A DNA stretch of 64,000 bases from Methylobacterium pseudosasicola (GCF_900114535.1 NZ_FOTK01000004.1:186001-250000), one strand, 5' to 3'. Counted from the stretch's first letter, positions 8,114-16,771 are shown. Numbers and translations are program-made. The notes: generated by a model not told the origin, from the sequence alone.

Positions 8114-9469
8114 ATGAACATCACGATGGTCGGGTCGGGCTATGTCGGGCTGGTCTCCGGGGCGTGCCTGGCCGATTTCGGCCACAGGGTCGTGTGCGTC
8201 GACAGCAATCGCGATCGGATCGACGCGCTGAAGGCCGGGCAGATCCCGATCTTCGAGCCCGAACTCGGCGCGCTGGTCGCCGAGAACGTCCGCCAGGACC
8301 GGCTGTCCTTCGTGGCCGAACTGGAGGCGGCGGTCGCGGAGGCAGACGCCGTGTTCATCGCGGTGGGCACGCCGTCCCGCCGGGGCGACGGCTTCGCCGA
8401 CCTGTCCTACGTCTATCAGGCGGCCCGCAGCATCGCCCGGGCGATGACCGGCTTCACCGTGGTGGTGACCAAGTCGACGGTTCCTGTGGGCACCGGCGAC
8501 GAGGTCGAGCGGATCATCCGCGAGATCCGGCCGGATGCCGATTTCGCCGTGGTGTCGAACCCCGAATTCCTGCGCGAGGGCGCGGCGATCTCGGACTTCA
8601 AGCGCCCCGACCGCATCGTGGTCGGCACCGAGGATCCCCGGGCCGAGGCGGTGATGCGCGAGGTCTATCGGCCGCTCTACCTCAACCAGGCGCCGATCCT
8701 GGTCACCTCGCGGCGCACGGCCGAGCTGACCAAATATGCCGCCAACGCGTTCCTGGCGGCCAAGATCACCTTCATCAACGAGATCGCGGACCTCTGCGAG
8801 CAGGTCGGCGCCGACGTGCAGCAGGTCGCCCGCGGCATGGGTCTCGACAACCGGATCGGCGGCAAGTTCCTGCACGCGGGGCCGGGCTATGGCGGCTCAT
8901 GCTTCCCGAAAGACACCCTGGCGCTGGTGAAGACCGCCCAGGATGCCGGCACGCCCCTGCGGCTGGTCGAGACCGTGGTGGCGGTCAACGACCAGAGGAA
9001 GCGCGGCATGGCCCGCAAGGTGATCCGGGCCTGCGGCGGGGTGCGGGGCAAGACGATCGCGGTGCTGGGCCTGACCTTCAAGCCGAACACCGACGACATG
9101 CGCGACGCGCCCTCTCTCGCGATCGTCGCCGGCCTGCAGGATGCCGGCGCCCAGGTCCGCGCCTACGATCCGGAGGGGATGGAGCAGGCCCGGCCGCTAC
9201 TGCCCGGGGTCGATTTCGCGCAGGATCCCTACGCTTGCGCGGAGGGCGCGGACGCCCTGGTGATCGTCACGGAGTGGAACGCCTTCCGGGCGCTGGATCT
9301 GGCGCGGCTGCACGCCACGATGCGGGCGCCGATCCTGGTGGACCTGCGCAACGTCTACCGGCCCGAGGAAGCCCGGCTGCACGGCTTCGCGTACACCAGC
9401 ATCGGCCGCGCCGAGGCGCCGGCGGCCGCGGCGCAGGAGCCCGCCCGGCCGCGCCTCGTCGCCGGCTGA
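8114..9469 (+). CDS. ugd: UDP-glucose 6-dehydrogenase
   Basis: Enzyme of 451 aa that oxidises UDP-glucose to UDP-glucuronate with two NAD+, supplying acidic sugar for EPS. The N-terminal Rossmann motif is MVGSGYVGLVSGACLADFGH, followed by VDSNRDRI with the acidic residue that selects NAD. The central domain has KSTVPVGTGDEV and the catalytic cysteine in GPGYGGSCFPKDTLAL. The C-terminal UDP-binding domain shows GLTFKPNTDDMRDAPS. Length is usual for the family. The ATG at 8114 follows an A/G-rich stretch (AAGGACACGGCAAGC). It lies in the EPS region as a single-gene unit closed by a strong hairpin. A UDP-N-acetylhexosamine dehydrogenase is a less likely alternative. Confidence 0.93.
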   Translation: MNITMVGSGYVGLVSGACLADFGHRVVCVDSNRDRIDALKAGQIPIFEPELGALVAENVRQDRLSFVAELEAAVAEADAVFIAVGTPSRRGDGFADLSYVYQAARSIARAMTGFTVVVTKSTVPVGTGDEVERIIREIRPDADFAVVSNPEFLREGAAISDFKRPDRIVVGTEDPRAEAVMREVYRPLYLNQAPILVTSRRTAELTKYAANAFLAAKITFINEIADLCEQVGADVQQVARGMGLDNRIGGKFLHAGPGYGGSCFPKDTLALVKTAQDAGTPLRLVETVVAVNDQRKRGMARKVIRACGGVRGKTIAVLGLTFKPNTDDMRDAPSLAIVAGLQDAGAQVRAYDPEGMEQARPLLPGVDFAQDPYACAEGADALVIVTEWNAFRALDLARLHATMRAPILVDLRNVYRPEEARLHGFAYTSIGRAEAPAAAAQEPARPRLVAG

Positions 9470-9514
9470 AGCACCCGCCCCGGTCGCCGGATCAGGCGAT
9501 TGGGGCGGCCCAAA

Positions 9515-9560
9515 ACAAAGAGCCGTGCCCGATCACGGCGGATCGGGCACGGCTCTTTGT
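9515..9560. terminator. Strong bidirectional terminator between ugd and the LuxR-type gene
   Basis: Perfect 20-bp inverted repeat (9515-9534 and 9541-9560) with a 6-base loop. The stem is GC-rich in the middle (AGCCGTGCCCGATC) and ends in AAA/TTT on both sides. It lies between two convergent genes, 45 bases after ugd and 24 bases after the reverse-strand regulator stop, so it can end transcription in both directions. Confidence 0.88.
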
Positions 9561-9584
9561 GGTCCGGTCGTCTTCGGGCGGCGA

Positions 9585-10412
9585 TCAGGCCGCCGGGGCC
9601 TTCACGCTGGCCAGGCTCGAATCCTCGCGCAAGAAATACTTGTTGGTCAGGTACGCGACTTCGGTCCGGTTCTTCGCCTTCAACTTCTTCATGATGTTGC
9701 GGACGTGAACCTTCACCGTGCTCTCGCACATGTTCAGCTCGTAGGCGATGATCTTGTTGGGCGTGCCCTTGCGCAAGGCCCGGGCGACGCAGAGCTGGCG
9801 GGGGGAGAAGATCTCGTCCTCGCCGGCCTCGACCGGCTCCTCGACCTTGATGCTGGCCAGCAGCGGGAACAGGCATTCCGCCGGGATGTAGACGCCGCCC
9901 GCCTGGACGAGCTGGAGCGCCTGCAGCGCGATGTCGACGGAGGTCGTGGTCGGGATGTAGCCCTTCACCCCGAGCTTGATGGTGCGCACGATCTGGTCGA
10001 GGTTCTCCCCATCCGAGATGACCGCCACCGGCGGGGCGTCGACCTCGCCCTGAAGCAGCGCCAGCTCCCGGGTGATCTCGGCCCACTCGGTCTCCGACAG
10101 GTTGCCGTCCGGCCGGCACAGCACGACCACGTTGGCGGCCGCGAACGGGGTCTGACGCTTCCAGGACTCGATGTCCGGGAAGACTTCGAACACCGTATCC
10201 TTGTCGGCTTCCCGGAGGGAGGCGGCAAGGCATCGGCCGACGAGTTGCCGCCGATCGATGATGACGATGCGGTTCGTGCGGATCAGGATCGGGTCCCGCT
10301 GCTCGATGACGGCCGGACCGTCACCGCCCTGCACCCCCGGGAAGCCATTACGGCTCTGGAGAGTGTCCCGCTCAACGATGACGCGCTCGTCTCGAGTACC
10401 AAGACTGGCCAT
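9585..10412 (-). CDS. LuxR/NarL-type regulator with degenerate receiver domain
   Basis: Protein of 275 aa. Residues about 45-175 fold like a response-regulator receiver (RIVIIDRRQLVGRCLAASL, VKGYIPTTTSVDIALQAL), but the strand that normally ends in the phosphorylated aspartate reads VVVLCRPDG, with cysteine in its place. The C-terminal LuxR HTH is clear: FSPRQLCVARALRKGTPNKI and STVKVHVRNIMKKLKAKNRT. It is therefore probably a phosphorylation-independent DNA-binding regulator, and by position a likely regulator of the EPS genes on either side. A near-perfect ribosome site precedes the ATG. The N-terminal 40 residues are a non-conserved leader. Co-regulation of EPS is inference only. Confidence 0.88.
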   Translation of the reverse strand: MASLGTRDERVIVERDTLQSRNGFPGVQGGDGPAVIEQRDPILIRTNRIVIIDRRQLVGRCLAASLREADKDTVFEVFPDIESWKRQTPFAAANVVVLCRPDGNLSETEWAEITRELALLQGEVDAPPVAVISDGENLDQIVRTIKLGVKGYIPTTTSVDIALQALQLVQAGGVYIPAECLFPLLASIKVEEPVEAGEDEIFSPRQLCVARALRKGTPNKIIAYELNMCESTVKVHVRNIMKKLKAKNRTEVAYLTNKYFLREDSSLASVKAPAA

Positions 10413-10420
10413 AAGAAGTT

Positions 10421-10427
10421 ACCTCCT
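10421..10427 (-). promoter_or_regulatory. Consensus ribosome binding site AGGAGGT for the LuxR-type gene
   Basis: The reverse strand reads AAAGGAGGT, then eight bases to ATG at 10412. This is the strongest Shine-Dalgarno match seen in the window and fixes the start of the regulator. Confidence 0.85.
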
Positions 10428-11162
10428 TTCGCAGGAAGCCCATTGTCAGACGAGGGCGTGGGAACCCAATGAACTCGCCATCGGCGTGACACTGGCGGAT
10501 TACGGTCGATCTGGCGCCTTATTGGGTGGCTCTCGATGACCGTGGATATAATGCTAACTTTCGTAAAATGCGCTGTAAATACCCCATACGCGCCTATTTG
10601 ATTAAATTTCTACGCAGGTTAATTCAGTCTCGAACTACGTACGTAGCAGAACCTCCAATCGGCGGCGGCGTCCTCGTTAGATCTTGCCGCGCTTTCGTGA
10701 AGTCTTTCCCTGTGTGTCGCCGCTCATCGGGGCATTGCGCCCGTATCGCGATGATCGACCGGAAGGTTTGACCGGAAAAAATATCGATCCGGTGGCTGCT
10801 GTGTTTTCGGCGGCGTGACCGACCGTTCCGAGAGCCGAATTCAGTTGTCGGAATCAGTCTTCGCCGTTCTATTTTGCCTGCTCAGCTTCGAGTCTGGAAT
10901 GCTGGCCGGTCTCTGTCGATTTGCCGCCTCAAAGAACAGTTTTCGCCGTTTGGCCGGCGTATAGGGACAGATTTTGCAGGACGGTCGAGGCCACGGGCCC
11001 CCGCGACGGCCCGGACGCGGTGATTCGCCGGCGAATCAGTGCCGATAGCGCCCGCGCCGCCGGTTTCGGATTGGGGGGATTCGCCGACCTGCAGAGGCCT
11101 GGCATTTGGGCGCGGATCACGCCGCCGCCCACGCCGCACCGCCCTCGCGCGGGCGGGGCCGG
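10428..11162. other. Long non-coding region upstream of the LuxR-type gene
   Basis: About 735 bases with no credible gene. The part nearest the regulator (10540-10640) is AT-rich and likely carries its promoter. Farther out lies a perfect palindrome at 11021-11038. The rest is GC-rich and shows nothing assignable. The size is large for a gene-dense region, so an unrecognised small RNA or a long leader is possible. Confidence 0.5.
11021..11038. promoter_or_regulatory. 18-bp perfect palindrome, candidate operator
   Basis: TGATTCGCCGGCGAATCA is fully self-complementary with no loop, the shape of a binding site for a dimeric regulator rather than a terminator, as no T-run follows on either side. 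A half-site GATTCGCC recurs about 40 bases on, in GGATTCGCCGACC. It lies about 610 bases before the LuxR-type gene and downstream of the glycosyltransferase gene. Confidence 0.4.
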
Positions 11163-12326
11163 TCACGCGACCCGCGCCAGCAGGTCCCGCATGCCGTGGA
11201 CGTCCACGAATTTCGAGGTCTCGCAGGCGAGGAGGCCGCCCTGCCTCTGCGCGTAGGTCGCGCAGTCGAGGTTGCGCAGGAACGCGATCACCGACTCTTC
11301 CAGCGGTTCCGGGAACGCCCAGCCGAATCCCTCGGCCTCGGCGTAGCGGCCGGTGGCGGTCTCGGCGCGCGCCAGCGTCAGCGCCCCGCACAACCCGCCC
11401 TCGTAGAGCCGGTTCGGCAGCAACCAGTCCGAATTCAGGCCGTCATCCAAGTAATCGACCGCCCAACTGAAGTGCACGCCGCCATAGATGTCGGGCAACT
11501 CGCCCGGATTGGCGTAGGGGCCGCGGAACGTCATGTTCGGATGCCGGCTCAGGGTCGCGGCGAAAACCTGCGGGTCGATATCCTCCTCCGAGAGCCGGCC
11601 CGCGATGACGATCCGCACCGAATTGCCGAGCGCCCGCGCGATCGCCGCCAGGATGGTCAGGCTGCGGCGGCAGCGCAGCGTCCCGAACCAGCCGATCACC
11701 CAGGGCGGACCCGCGACGCGGCGGCGATCGAGCCGGTGCGCCACCTCGGCGAGGCGGTGGGCCATCACCTTGTTCTCGAGCAGATGCCACGGGCCGGAAA
11801 ACCCCTGGACCGGCTCGAAATAGCGGGTCACGAAGTCCGGCGCGCTGACGACCAGGAGGGCGCTGCGGCGCAGGATCCAGCGCTCGACCGCCCGGGCGAT
11901 CCGCCCGACCCGGCCCGGCCGCACCATCAGCCGCTGGATGTCGAGCACCTCGTAGACCAGCGGCGCGCGGCTGCCCGCGAGCCGGGCCGAGGCCCAGGCC
12001 ACCAGGGCCATGTCGAGGTTTCGGACATAGACCACGTCGGCGGCGCGCAGGTCGCGCCACCGCGTGAGCGCCCGGGCGATCCCGAGGGCGAGGAGCGGCA
12101 GCCGCTTGCCGTAATGCCGGTCCACCGTCTGCCCGAGGGAGACGATGTCACCGGCGATGACGGGATCGGCGAGGCCGGTCCGCGCCCGCACGAACATGTA
12201 TTCGACCACCGACCAGCCGGTATCCCGGATGGCCCCGACCCGCTTGCGGATGGTCGGCTCGATCCGGTCATGGCCGAAGAAGGCGACCCGGCCGAGCACC
12301 GCCGCTTGAGGCTGGGTCTGCATCAT
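11163..12326 (-). CDS. Glycosyltransferase, group 1 (GT4-like)
   Basis: Protein of 387 aa with a two-domain GT-B layout. The N-terminal domain has RVAFFGHDRIEPTIRKRVGA, VVYVRNLDMALVAWASARLA and YEVLDIQRLM. The C-terminal domain has VIGWFGTLRCRRSLTILAAI and an NRLYEGGLCGAL region where family members place the E-x7-E donor-binding motif. It probably adds a sugar to the growing lipid-linked EPS unit in the cytoplasm. ATG at 12326 (or 12323) is preferred; ATG at 12341 is possible; none has a clear ribosome site. It lies downstream of the ExoP-like gene on the same strand, separated by 388 bases containing repeats. Linkage and donor are unknown. Confidence 0.82.
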   Translation of the reverse strand: MMQTQPQAAVLGRVAFFGHDRIEPTIRKRVGAIRDTGWSVVEYMFVRARTGLADPVIAGDIVSLGQTVDRHYGKRLPLLALGIARALTRWRDLRAADVVYVRNLDMALVAWASARLAGSRAPLVYEVLDIQRLMVRPGRVGRIARAVERWILRRSALLVVSAPDFVTRYFEPVQGFSGPWHLLENKVMAHRLAEVAHRLDRRRVAGPPWVIGWFGTLRCRRSLTILAAIARALGNSVRIVIAGRLSEEDIDPQVFAATLSRHPNMTFRGPYANPGELPDIYGGVHFSWAVDYLDDGLNSDWLLPNRLYEGGLCGALTLARAETATGRYAEAEGFGWAFPEPLEESVIAFLRNLDCATYAQRQGGLLACETSKFVDVHGMRDLLARVA

Positions 12327-12473
12327 GGCGTGCCGCACCAAGCGACGGCCATCCCACCAAAACCCCTGACCGTGAGAGGGTGTGAGACTGTCGGTCGGCT
12401 GCCCTTCGAACGGCGATGAGACGAGCGCTGGCGCGGCGAGGGACGGGCTTGCGCTCCAGCACGCGGCTCGGAT

Positions 12474-12497
12474 CCCCTCTCCCGCACGGGAGAGGGG
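12474..12497. repeat. 24-bp near-perfect palindrome
   Basis: Arms of 11 bp, CCCCTCTCCCG and CGGGAGAGGGG, separated by two bases. Fully complementary arms with no following T-run. It lies between two EPS genes on the same strand. Confidence 0.75.
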
Positions 12498-12540
12498 GCC
12501 TGTCGCGCTCCGCAGCCGCCGACGCGTCTCCCACCAAACT

Positions 12541-12653
12541 CCCTCATCCTGAGGTGGCGGAGCGCAGCGGAGCCCTCGAAGGAGCCCTCCAGGGACCGCG
12601 GCGAGTTCTGGAGCCCTCCTTCGAGGCTGCTGCGCAGCACCTCAGGATGAGGG
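12541..12653. repeat. 113-bp imperfect inverted repeat
   Basis: Outer arms CCCTCATCCTGAGGTG (12541-12556) and CACCTCAGGATGAGGG (12638-12653) are perfectly complementary. Inner segments CCCTCGAAGGAGCCCTCCAG and CTGGAGCCCTCCTTCGAGG also pair with few mismatches, so the whole element can fold into one long hairpin. From memory, repeats starting CTCATCCTGAGG are common between genes in Rhizobiales. Only one copy was found in this window. Confidence 0.8.
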
Positions 12654-12714
12654 GCGTGAGTGGGGGCGGCCGGGTTCTTCCGTCCGCCTGGGCGATCCGA
12701 CCGGCAAAACCCCG

Positions 12715-15120
12715 TCACGCGGAGGCTCCCGAATCCGTCACGTCGGCGGCCGGCCGGCGGCGCCAGGAGCGGGCAAGCCGGGTCGGGGTTGCCGCGGGCT
12801 TGAGGGACGCGGTCCGCTGGACCAGGGCGTCTACGATCGTGCCGCGCCGGACCGCCGGGGTGGCGTTGGTCTTGTTGAGCACGACGCCCAGGACGGTGCA
12901 GCCGGCGGATTCGAGGTCGTGGACGGCGGCCACCACGTCGTCGATGTTCGTCTTGCCGGCCTCGGCCACGAGGATCATCCCGTCCAGCATGTCGAGGAGC
13001 GGCCGCAGGGTCGGGAGCTCGTCCACCGCGGGCAGATCGACGACGATGCGGTCGAGATGGGTGCGCTCGTCCTGCACGAGGCCGGCGATGGCCTCCGGGG
13101 TCATCAGGTCGCTGAAATGCGGGTCTCCCGGGAGGAGGCTGCCGCAGGTGAGCAGGCGGACATCCCCGAGCTGGTGGCGGACCGCCTCCTCGGTGCCGCA
13201 GCGGCCGGCGAGCACGTCGAGCAGCCCGTGCTGGTCGGCGGCCTGGTTGAGCTGCGACAGGGTCGCCTGCCGCACGTCGGCGTCGATCAGCAGGATCCGG
13301 CTCGAAGCCGAGCGGGACCGCGCCAGGAGCTGGGCGAAGTTGCTCGCGAAGGTGGTCTTGCCGGTGCTGCCCCCCACCGAGGTCACCCCGATGGCGAAGA
13401 CCGGGCCGCGGCGGTCGTTGCCGAGCAGATGCGTCTTCAGACTGTGCAGGCGCTCGACGAAGACCGATTGCGGCATGAACCGCACGACGCTCGCCTTGAA
13501 CGCCTCGACGCTCGCCGGCCGCAGGGCCTCGCTGGCATGGTTCTGGGCCAGCGCCAGGGCGGCCCGGTAGCCCGGCTCACGCCGTAGCTCGGGCAGGGCG
13601 GCCAGGCACGGCAGGCCCTGGCCGGTGAGCTGCCCGGGCGCCCGGATGGTCCGGTCGAACCAGTGCCGCGCGAAGGCGCCGCTGACCCCGAGCCCGGCCC
13701 CGACCAGCACACCGAGCAGCACGATCAGGCTGCCGCGGGGCGCGCTCGGGCGCTCCGGGACACTCGCCGAGGTGATCACGTGGGCGGAGGGCTGCGGGTA
13801 GGATTGCTGGTTGACCGCGTCGATGTAGCGGCTGAGCAGGTTCGTGTAGATCTGGTCGTAGGTCTCGGCCGCGCGGTCGAGCTCCTTGGCCTTCACCCGC
13901 GCTTCGCTGGTCACCAGCGTCTTGGAGATCAGGGCGTCGAAGGCCGAGGTCATGCTGTCCTCGCGGGACTTGGCGACCTCATAGTCGCGGTCCAGGGAGG
14001 CGGCGAGGCGCTCCAGCTCGGCGCGCAGGGATTGCTTGGCGGCGAGCACATCCTTCTGGATCGTCGTGACCGCGGCGTGGTCGGGGCCGAGCCGGCGCTT
14101 CAGGTCGTCGGCGCGCTGCACCAGGTCGACATACTGCTTGCGCAGCTGGATGATCACCGTGTCCTTGAAGGCTTCGGTGATGCCCGGGTCGGCGATGTCG
14201 GAGGCGAGCAGCATGTGGATCTGGTCGCGGGTGGCGCGGGCATCCACGGTCTTGGACCGGGCGGTCGCCACCGCGGTGTTGAGCTCCTCGAGCTGCTGCT
14301 CGCCCACCAGGCCGCGCTTGCCGAGATCGATGATCGCGTGCTCGGCCTTGTAGGTCTGGGCCTCCCGGGAGGCCTGGCTGGCGCGCTGCTGCATCTCCCT
14401 CAGCCGCGGCAGGATCCATTCGCCCGCGACCTTCCAGATCTGCGACCGGTTCTCCAGCTGCGTGGCGACGTAGGCGTCCGCCACCGCGTTCGCCACGGCG
14501 GCGGCGGTCGTGGGATTGTCGAGGCTGTAGCCGACCTCGATGACGTAGGCCGCGCCGATGCGAGCGGCTTCCAGGTTCTCGCGGACGGTCCCGGCCTGCC
14601 GCTCCTCCAGGCTCTCCGCGCCATTCGTCTTGTGGGAGGGCGAGAGGCCGATGAGGTGGCCGACGAACAGCTTCACCGCGCCCACGGCCTCGCGGACCTT
14701 GGCCACCAGCGGATGCGACGGCACCGCCAGATCCTGGGTCGGCGACAGGCCGAGCCGGCGCACGGCCGCCAGGGCGATCTTCTCCGAGCGGATATACTCG
14801 ACCTGGCTCTCGACCTCGGGGATCTCCAGAGGCGTCGCCGCGCCCGGCGTGTCGCGGGCGGTGACCGGGCTCGACCGGCTCTCGATATAGACCCGGGCCT
14901 TGGCGGTGTAGATCGACGGGGCAGTGGCGACGTAGATGATCGCCAGGACGAACCCGACGCCGCCGAGCGCCAGGATCGAGCGCCAGTTCCGCCGCACGAT
15001 CGTCAGGATCGCGACCTGATCCTCGGGATCGGGCGCCCGTGCCCCGTCCCGCCACGCGCGCGCCGGGCCGGCGACGGGATCCGCGCGCAGGAAGGACGCG
15101 CCGGTCGAGTGTCTGTTCAT
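12715..15120 (-). CDS. ExoP/GumC-type chain-length determinant with ATPase domain
   Basis: Inner-membrane polysaccharide co-polymerase of 801 aa that controls polymer length and couples synthesis to export. Residues about 45-75 hold the first membrane helix (SILALGGVGFVLAIIYVA) and the Wzz region. A long periplasmic coiled-coil follows to about residue 450, then a second membrane helix (GSLIVLLGVLVGAGLGVSGA). The cytosolic BY-kinase-like domain has a Walker A variant GGSTGKTTFASNF, Walker A' RILLIDADVR and Walker B IVVDLPAV. Unlike true tyrosine autokinases, the C-terminal tail ends ADVTDSGASA with no tyrosine cluster, so autophosphorylation is doubtful. ATG at 15120 with GAGGGAAG upstream is chosen over an upstream start at 15147. 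It lies 40 bases after the export gene, as one operon. Confidence 0.9.
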   Translation of the reverse strand: MNRHSTGASFLRADPVAGPARAWRDGARAPDPEDQVAILTIVRRNWRSILALGGVGFVLAIIYVATAPSIYTAKARVYIESRSSPVTARDTPGAATPLEIPEVESQVEYIRSEKIALAAVRRLGLSPTQDLAVPSHPLVAKVREAVGAVKLFVGHLIGLSPSHKTNGAESLEERQAGTVRENLEAARIGAAYVIEVGYSLDNPTTAAAVANAVADAYVATQLENRSQIWKVAGEWILPRLREMQQRASQASREAQTYKAEHAIIDLGKRGLVGEQQLEELNTAVATARSKTVDARATRDQIHMLLASDIADPGITEAFKDTVIIQLRKQYVDLVQRADDLKRRLGPDHAAVTTIQKDVLAAKQSLRAELERLAASLDRDYEVAKSREDSMTSAFDALISKTLVTSEARVKAKELDRAAETYDQIYTNLLSRYIDAVNQQSYPQPSAHVITSASVPERPSAPRGSLIVLLGVLVGAGLGVSGAFARHWFDRTIRAPGQLTGQGLPCLAALPELRREPGYRAALALAQNHASEALRPASVEAFKASVVRFMPQSVFVERLHSLKTHLLGNDRRGPVFAIGVTSVGGSTGKTTFASNFAQLLARSRSASSRILLIDADVRQATLSQLNQAADQHGLLDVLAGRCGTEEAVRHQLGDVRLLTCGSLLPGDPHFSDLMTPEAIAGLVQDERTHLDRIVVDLPAVDELPTLRPLLDMLDGMILVAEAGKTNIDDVVAAVHDLESAGCTVLGVVLNKTNATPAVRRGTIVDALVQRTASLKPAATPTRLARSWRRRPAADVTDSGASA

Positions 15121-15160
15121 GGCTCTTCCCTCACGCGATGGCGGCACGCGTCTGGCGGCG

Positions 15161-16522
15161 TCAGTTCTGGCCGGTGCCGTCGCCGATCCCCCGCAGGGCG
15201 GGATCGGGCTTGAGCACGACTTCCACGACGTCGCCCGGCTGAAGCTCGGTGTCCTCGGCGACGTCGATCATGCTCGGTTTGGTCTTGTTGGGCCGGAAGA
15301 CGGCGATCGACGCCTTCACGCGGTTGCCGGACAGGAGCTGGGTCCGCAGGGCGCCGGTGTAGACCAGCTTGTCGTTGACGCTGTTCAGGCGGGAGCGCAG
15401 CGCGGTCAGGTTGTCTTCCGAGACCTGCAGCTTCTCCATGGCCTCCAGGGCCTGCTGGTCGTCGACCCGTTCGAGCCTGCGGGTCAATTCGCCCTTGTCG
15501 CGCTCCAGCTGGGACACCTGGACGGTGGTCTGGAGCGCCCGGGTCGAGGACAGCAGCACCGCCCGGCGTGCGTCGGTCAGGCGGGTCGTCACCACGGCGC
15601 CGCGCTGGAACAGGGCCCGCACCGCGTCGTACTCGTCGGCATCGGCGGTGACGCCCTCCTTCTCCTTGGCCTGCTGCTCGGTCAGGCTGACCAGCTGGCC
15701 CTGGGCGCGGACGAGGGCGCGCTGCAGATGGTCCTTCTCCTTGCCGATGTCGGACATCTGCACGCGCAGCTGCTGCTCGGCGAGCTTCTGCGCGACGGTG
15801 GCCCGGGACGGCGGCACGTTCAGGGGCGCCTCCGTGCCGGCCGGCGATGCCTGGGCCGCCTTGTCGGGACGCGCCCCCGCGATGATCGCCTTCAGCCGCC
15901 AGACATTGGCGCTCTCCCGGGCGATGCTCGCCCAGACCGCATCGTATTCGGCGCGCAGGTTGGCGCTCTCGATCACCGGATTCTCCATCCGGAACCGCAG
16001 GAGGTTGTAGCCGCCGGCCAGAGCCACCGCCTGCCGGACGGTCATGCCCGGGTGGAACGGGTGCTCGCCCTGCTTGGTCACGTCGCCGCTCAGGTAGACC
16101 GGCTGGTACTTGGAGATCCGGACGCCGATCTCGTCGGGCTCGATCACGGCGATCGATTCGCGCCCTTCCGAGTTGCGCTGCCGCACCGCCTTGGCCGGCA
16201 GCGCCGTCTGGAGATTCTTGCGCAGCTCCGCGACGGTCAGCCCGGCCGCCGGCACGTCGCCGAGCAGCGGCACCATGACGGTGCCGTCGACCCCGACTGT
16301 CGCCTCCTGCTTGAATCCGGGAATGCTGAGCGCCGTCACCTCGACGGTGTCGCCGGCCGCGATCCGGTATTCGGCGAAAGCCGGCTGGGCGGCGAGCCCG
16401 AGCAGCGCCGCGATACTCACTGCGAAGACTCTTCGCAGCGAAGCACCGCCCCGGGGGGCCATTCCGGCGAAGAGTTCGGGGTTTACCGAACGGGACCAAG
16501 TCTTCACGCGTCGTCCCTTCAT
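15161..16522 (-). CDS. ExoF-like polysaccharide export protein (Wza/GumB family)
   Basis: Protein of about 453 aa. An N-terminal signal peptide (RRVFAVSIAALLGLAAQPAFA) is followed directly by the Poly_export domain (YRIAAGDTVEVTALSIPGFK, VDGTVMVPLLGDV). An SLBB-type region follows (VYLSGDVTKQGEHPFHPGMT, VRQAVALAGGYN), then a long coiled coil (residues about 260-390) and a C-terminal domain ending LQPGDVVEVVLKPDP. This is the ExoF architecture, longer than E. coli Wza because of the coiled coil, and no lipobox cysteine is seen. It probably forms the periplasmic/outer-membrane export conduit together with the ExoP-like protein encoded just downstream. The start is uncertain: ATG at 16522 is used; ATG at 16462 would start closer to the signal peptide. 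Confidence 0.87.
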   Translation of the reverse strand: MKGRRVKTWSRSVNPELFAGMAPRGGASLRRVFAVSIAALLGLAAQPAFAEYRIAAGDTVEVTALSIPGFKQEATVGVDGTVMVPLLGDVPAAGLTVAELRKNLQTALPAKAVRQRNSEGRESIAVIEPDEIGVRISKYQPVYLSGDVTKQGEHPFHPGMTVRQAVALAGGYNLLRFRMENPVIESANLRAEYDAVWASIARESANVWRLKAIIAGARPDKAAQASPAGTEAPLNVPPSRATVAQKLAEQQLRVQMSDIGKEKDHLQRALVRAQGQLVSLTEQQAKEKEGVTADADEYDAVRALFQRGAVVTTRLTDARRAVLLSSTRALQTTVQVSQLERDKGELTRRLERVDDQQALEAMEKLQVSEDNLTALRSRLNSVNDKLVYTGALRTQLLSGNRVKASIAVFRPNKTKPSMIDVAEDTELQPGDVVEVVLKPDPALRGIGDGTGQN

Positions 16523-16686
16523 GCTCGGGCGCAGCTCAGCCGGCATGATGCGCAGCGGCACAGTTCGCCGGGACTCGTCCAAAAGGAGGCCGGCGGCACC
16601 GTTCGGCACCCCGCTCTGCGCCTTTCGAGGTAGCGCTTCCGGCCCCGGGCCACCCCGGGCGAGGGCGGTTCGCCTTTCGGGGGATC

Positions 16687-16698
16687 AACAATATCGAA
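16687..16698. promoter_or_regulatory. AACAATATCGAA motif in divergent EPS promoter region
   Basis: The divergent gap between exoF-like and the acetyltransferase gene contains this AT-rich 12-mer, which also occurs at 641-652. Its surroundings are otherwise GC-rich. It might be part of a shared regulatory site for EPS transcription, but two occurrences are weak evidence. Confidence 0.2.
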
Positions 16699-16771
16699 AG
16701 CCTGGGTTCCCGATCGTCCACGCCACCGCGCAGTTTTGCCGCACAGAAGTTCGGCAGAAGGAGCTGCGGGG

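Larger units (their letters stand above)
12327..12714. other. Repeat-filled intergenic region between two EPS genes
   Basis: This stretch between the group-1 glycosyltransferase and the ExoP-like gene holds two separate palindromic elements, listed individually, and no gene. The frames across it are low-complexity products of the repeats. The repeats could act as transcription attenuators inside an otherwise continuous reverse-strand EPS unit. Confidence 0.6.

Noticed and set aside
8026..9708. 560-codon plus-strand frame overlapping ugd
   Set aside because: It is an out-of-frame shadow of ugd and reads through the terminator hairpin; the product is arginine/glycine-rich with no motif.
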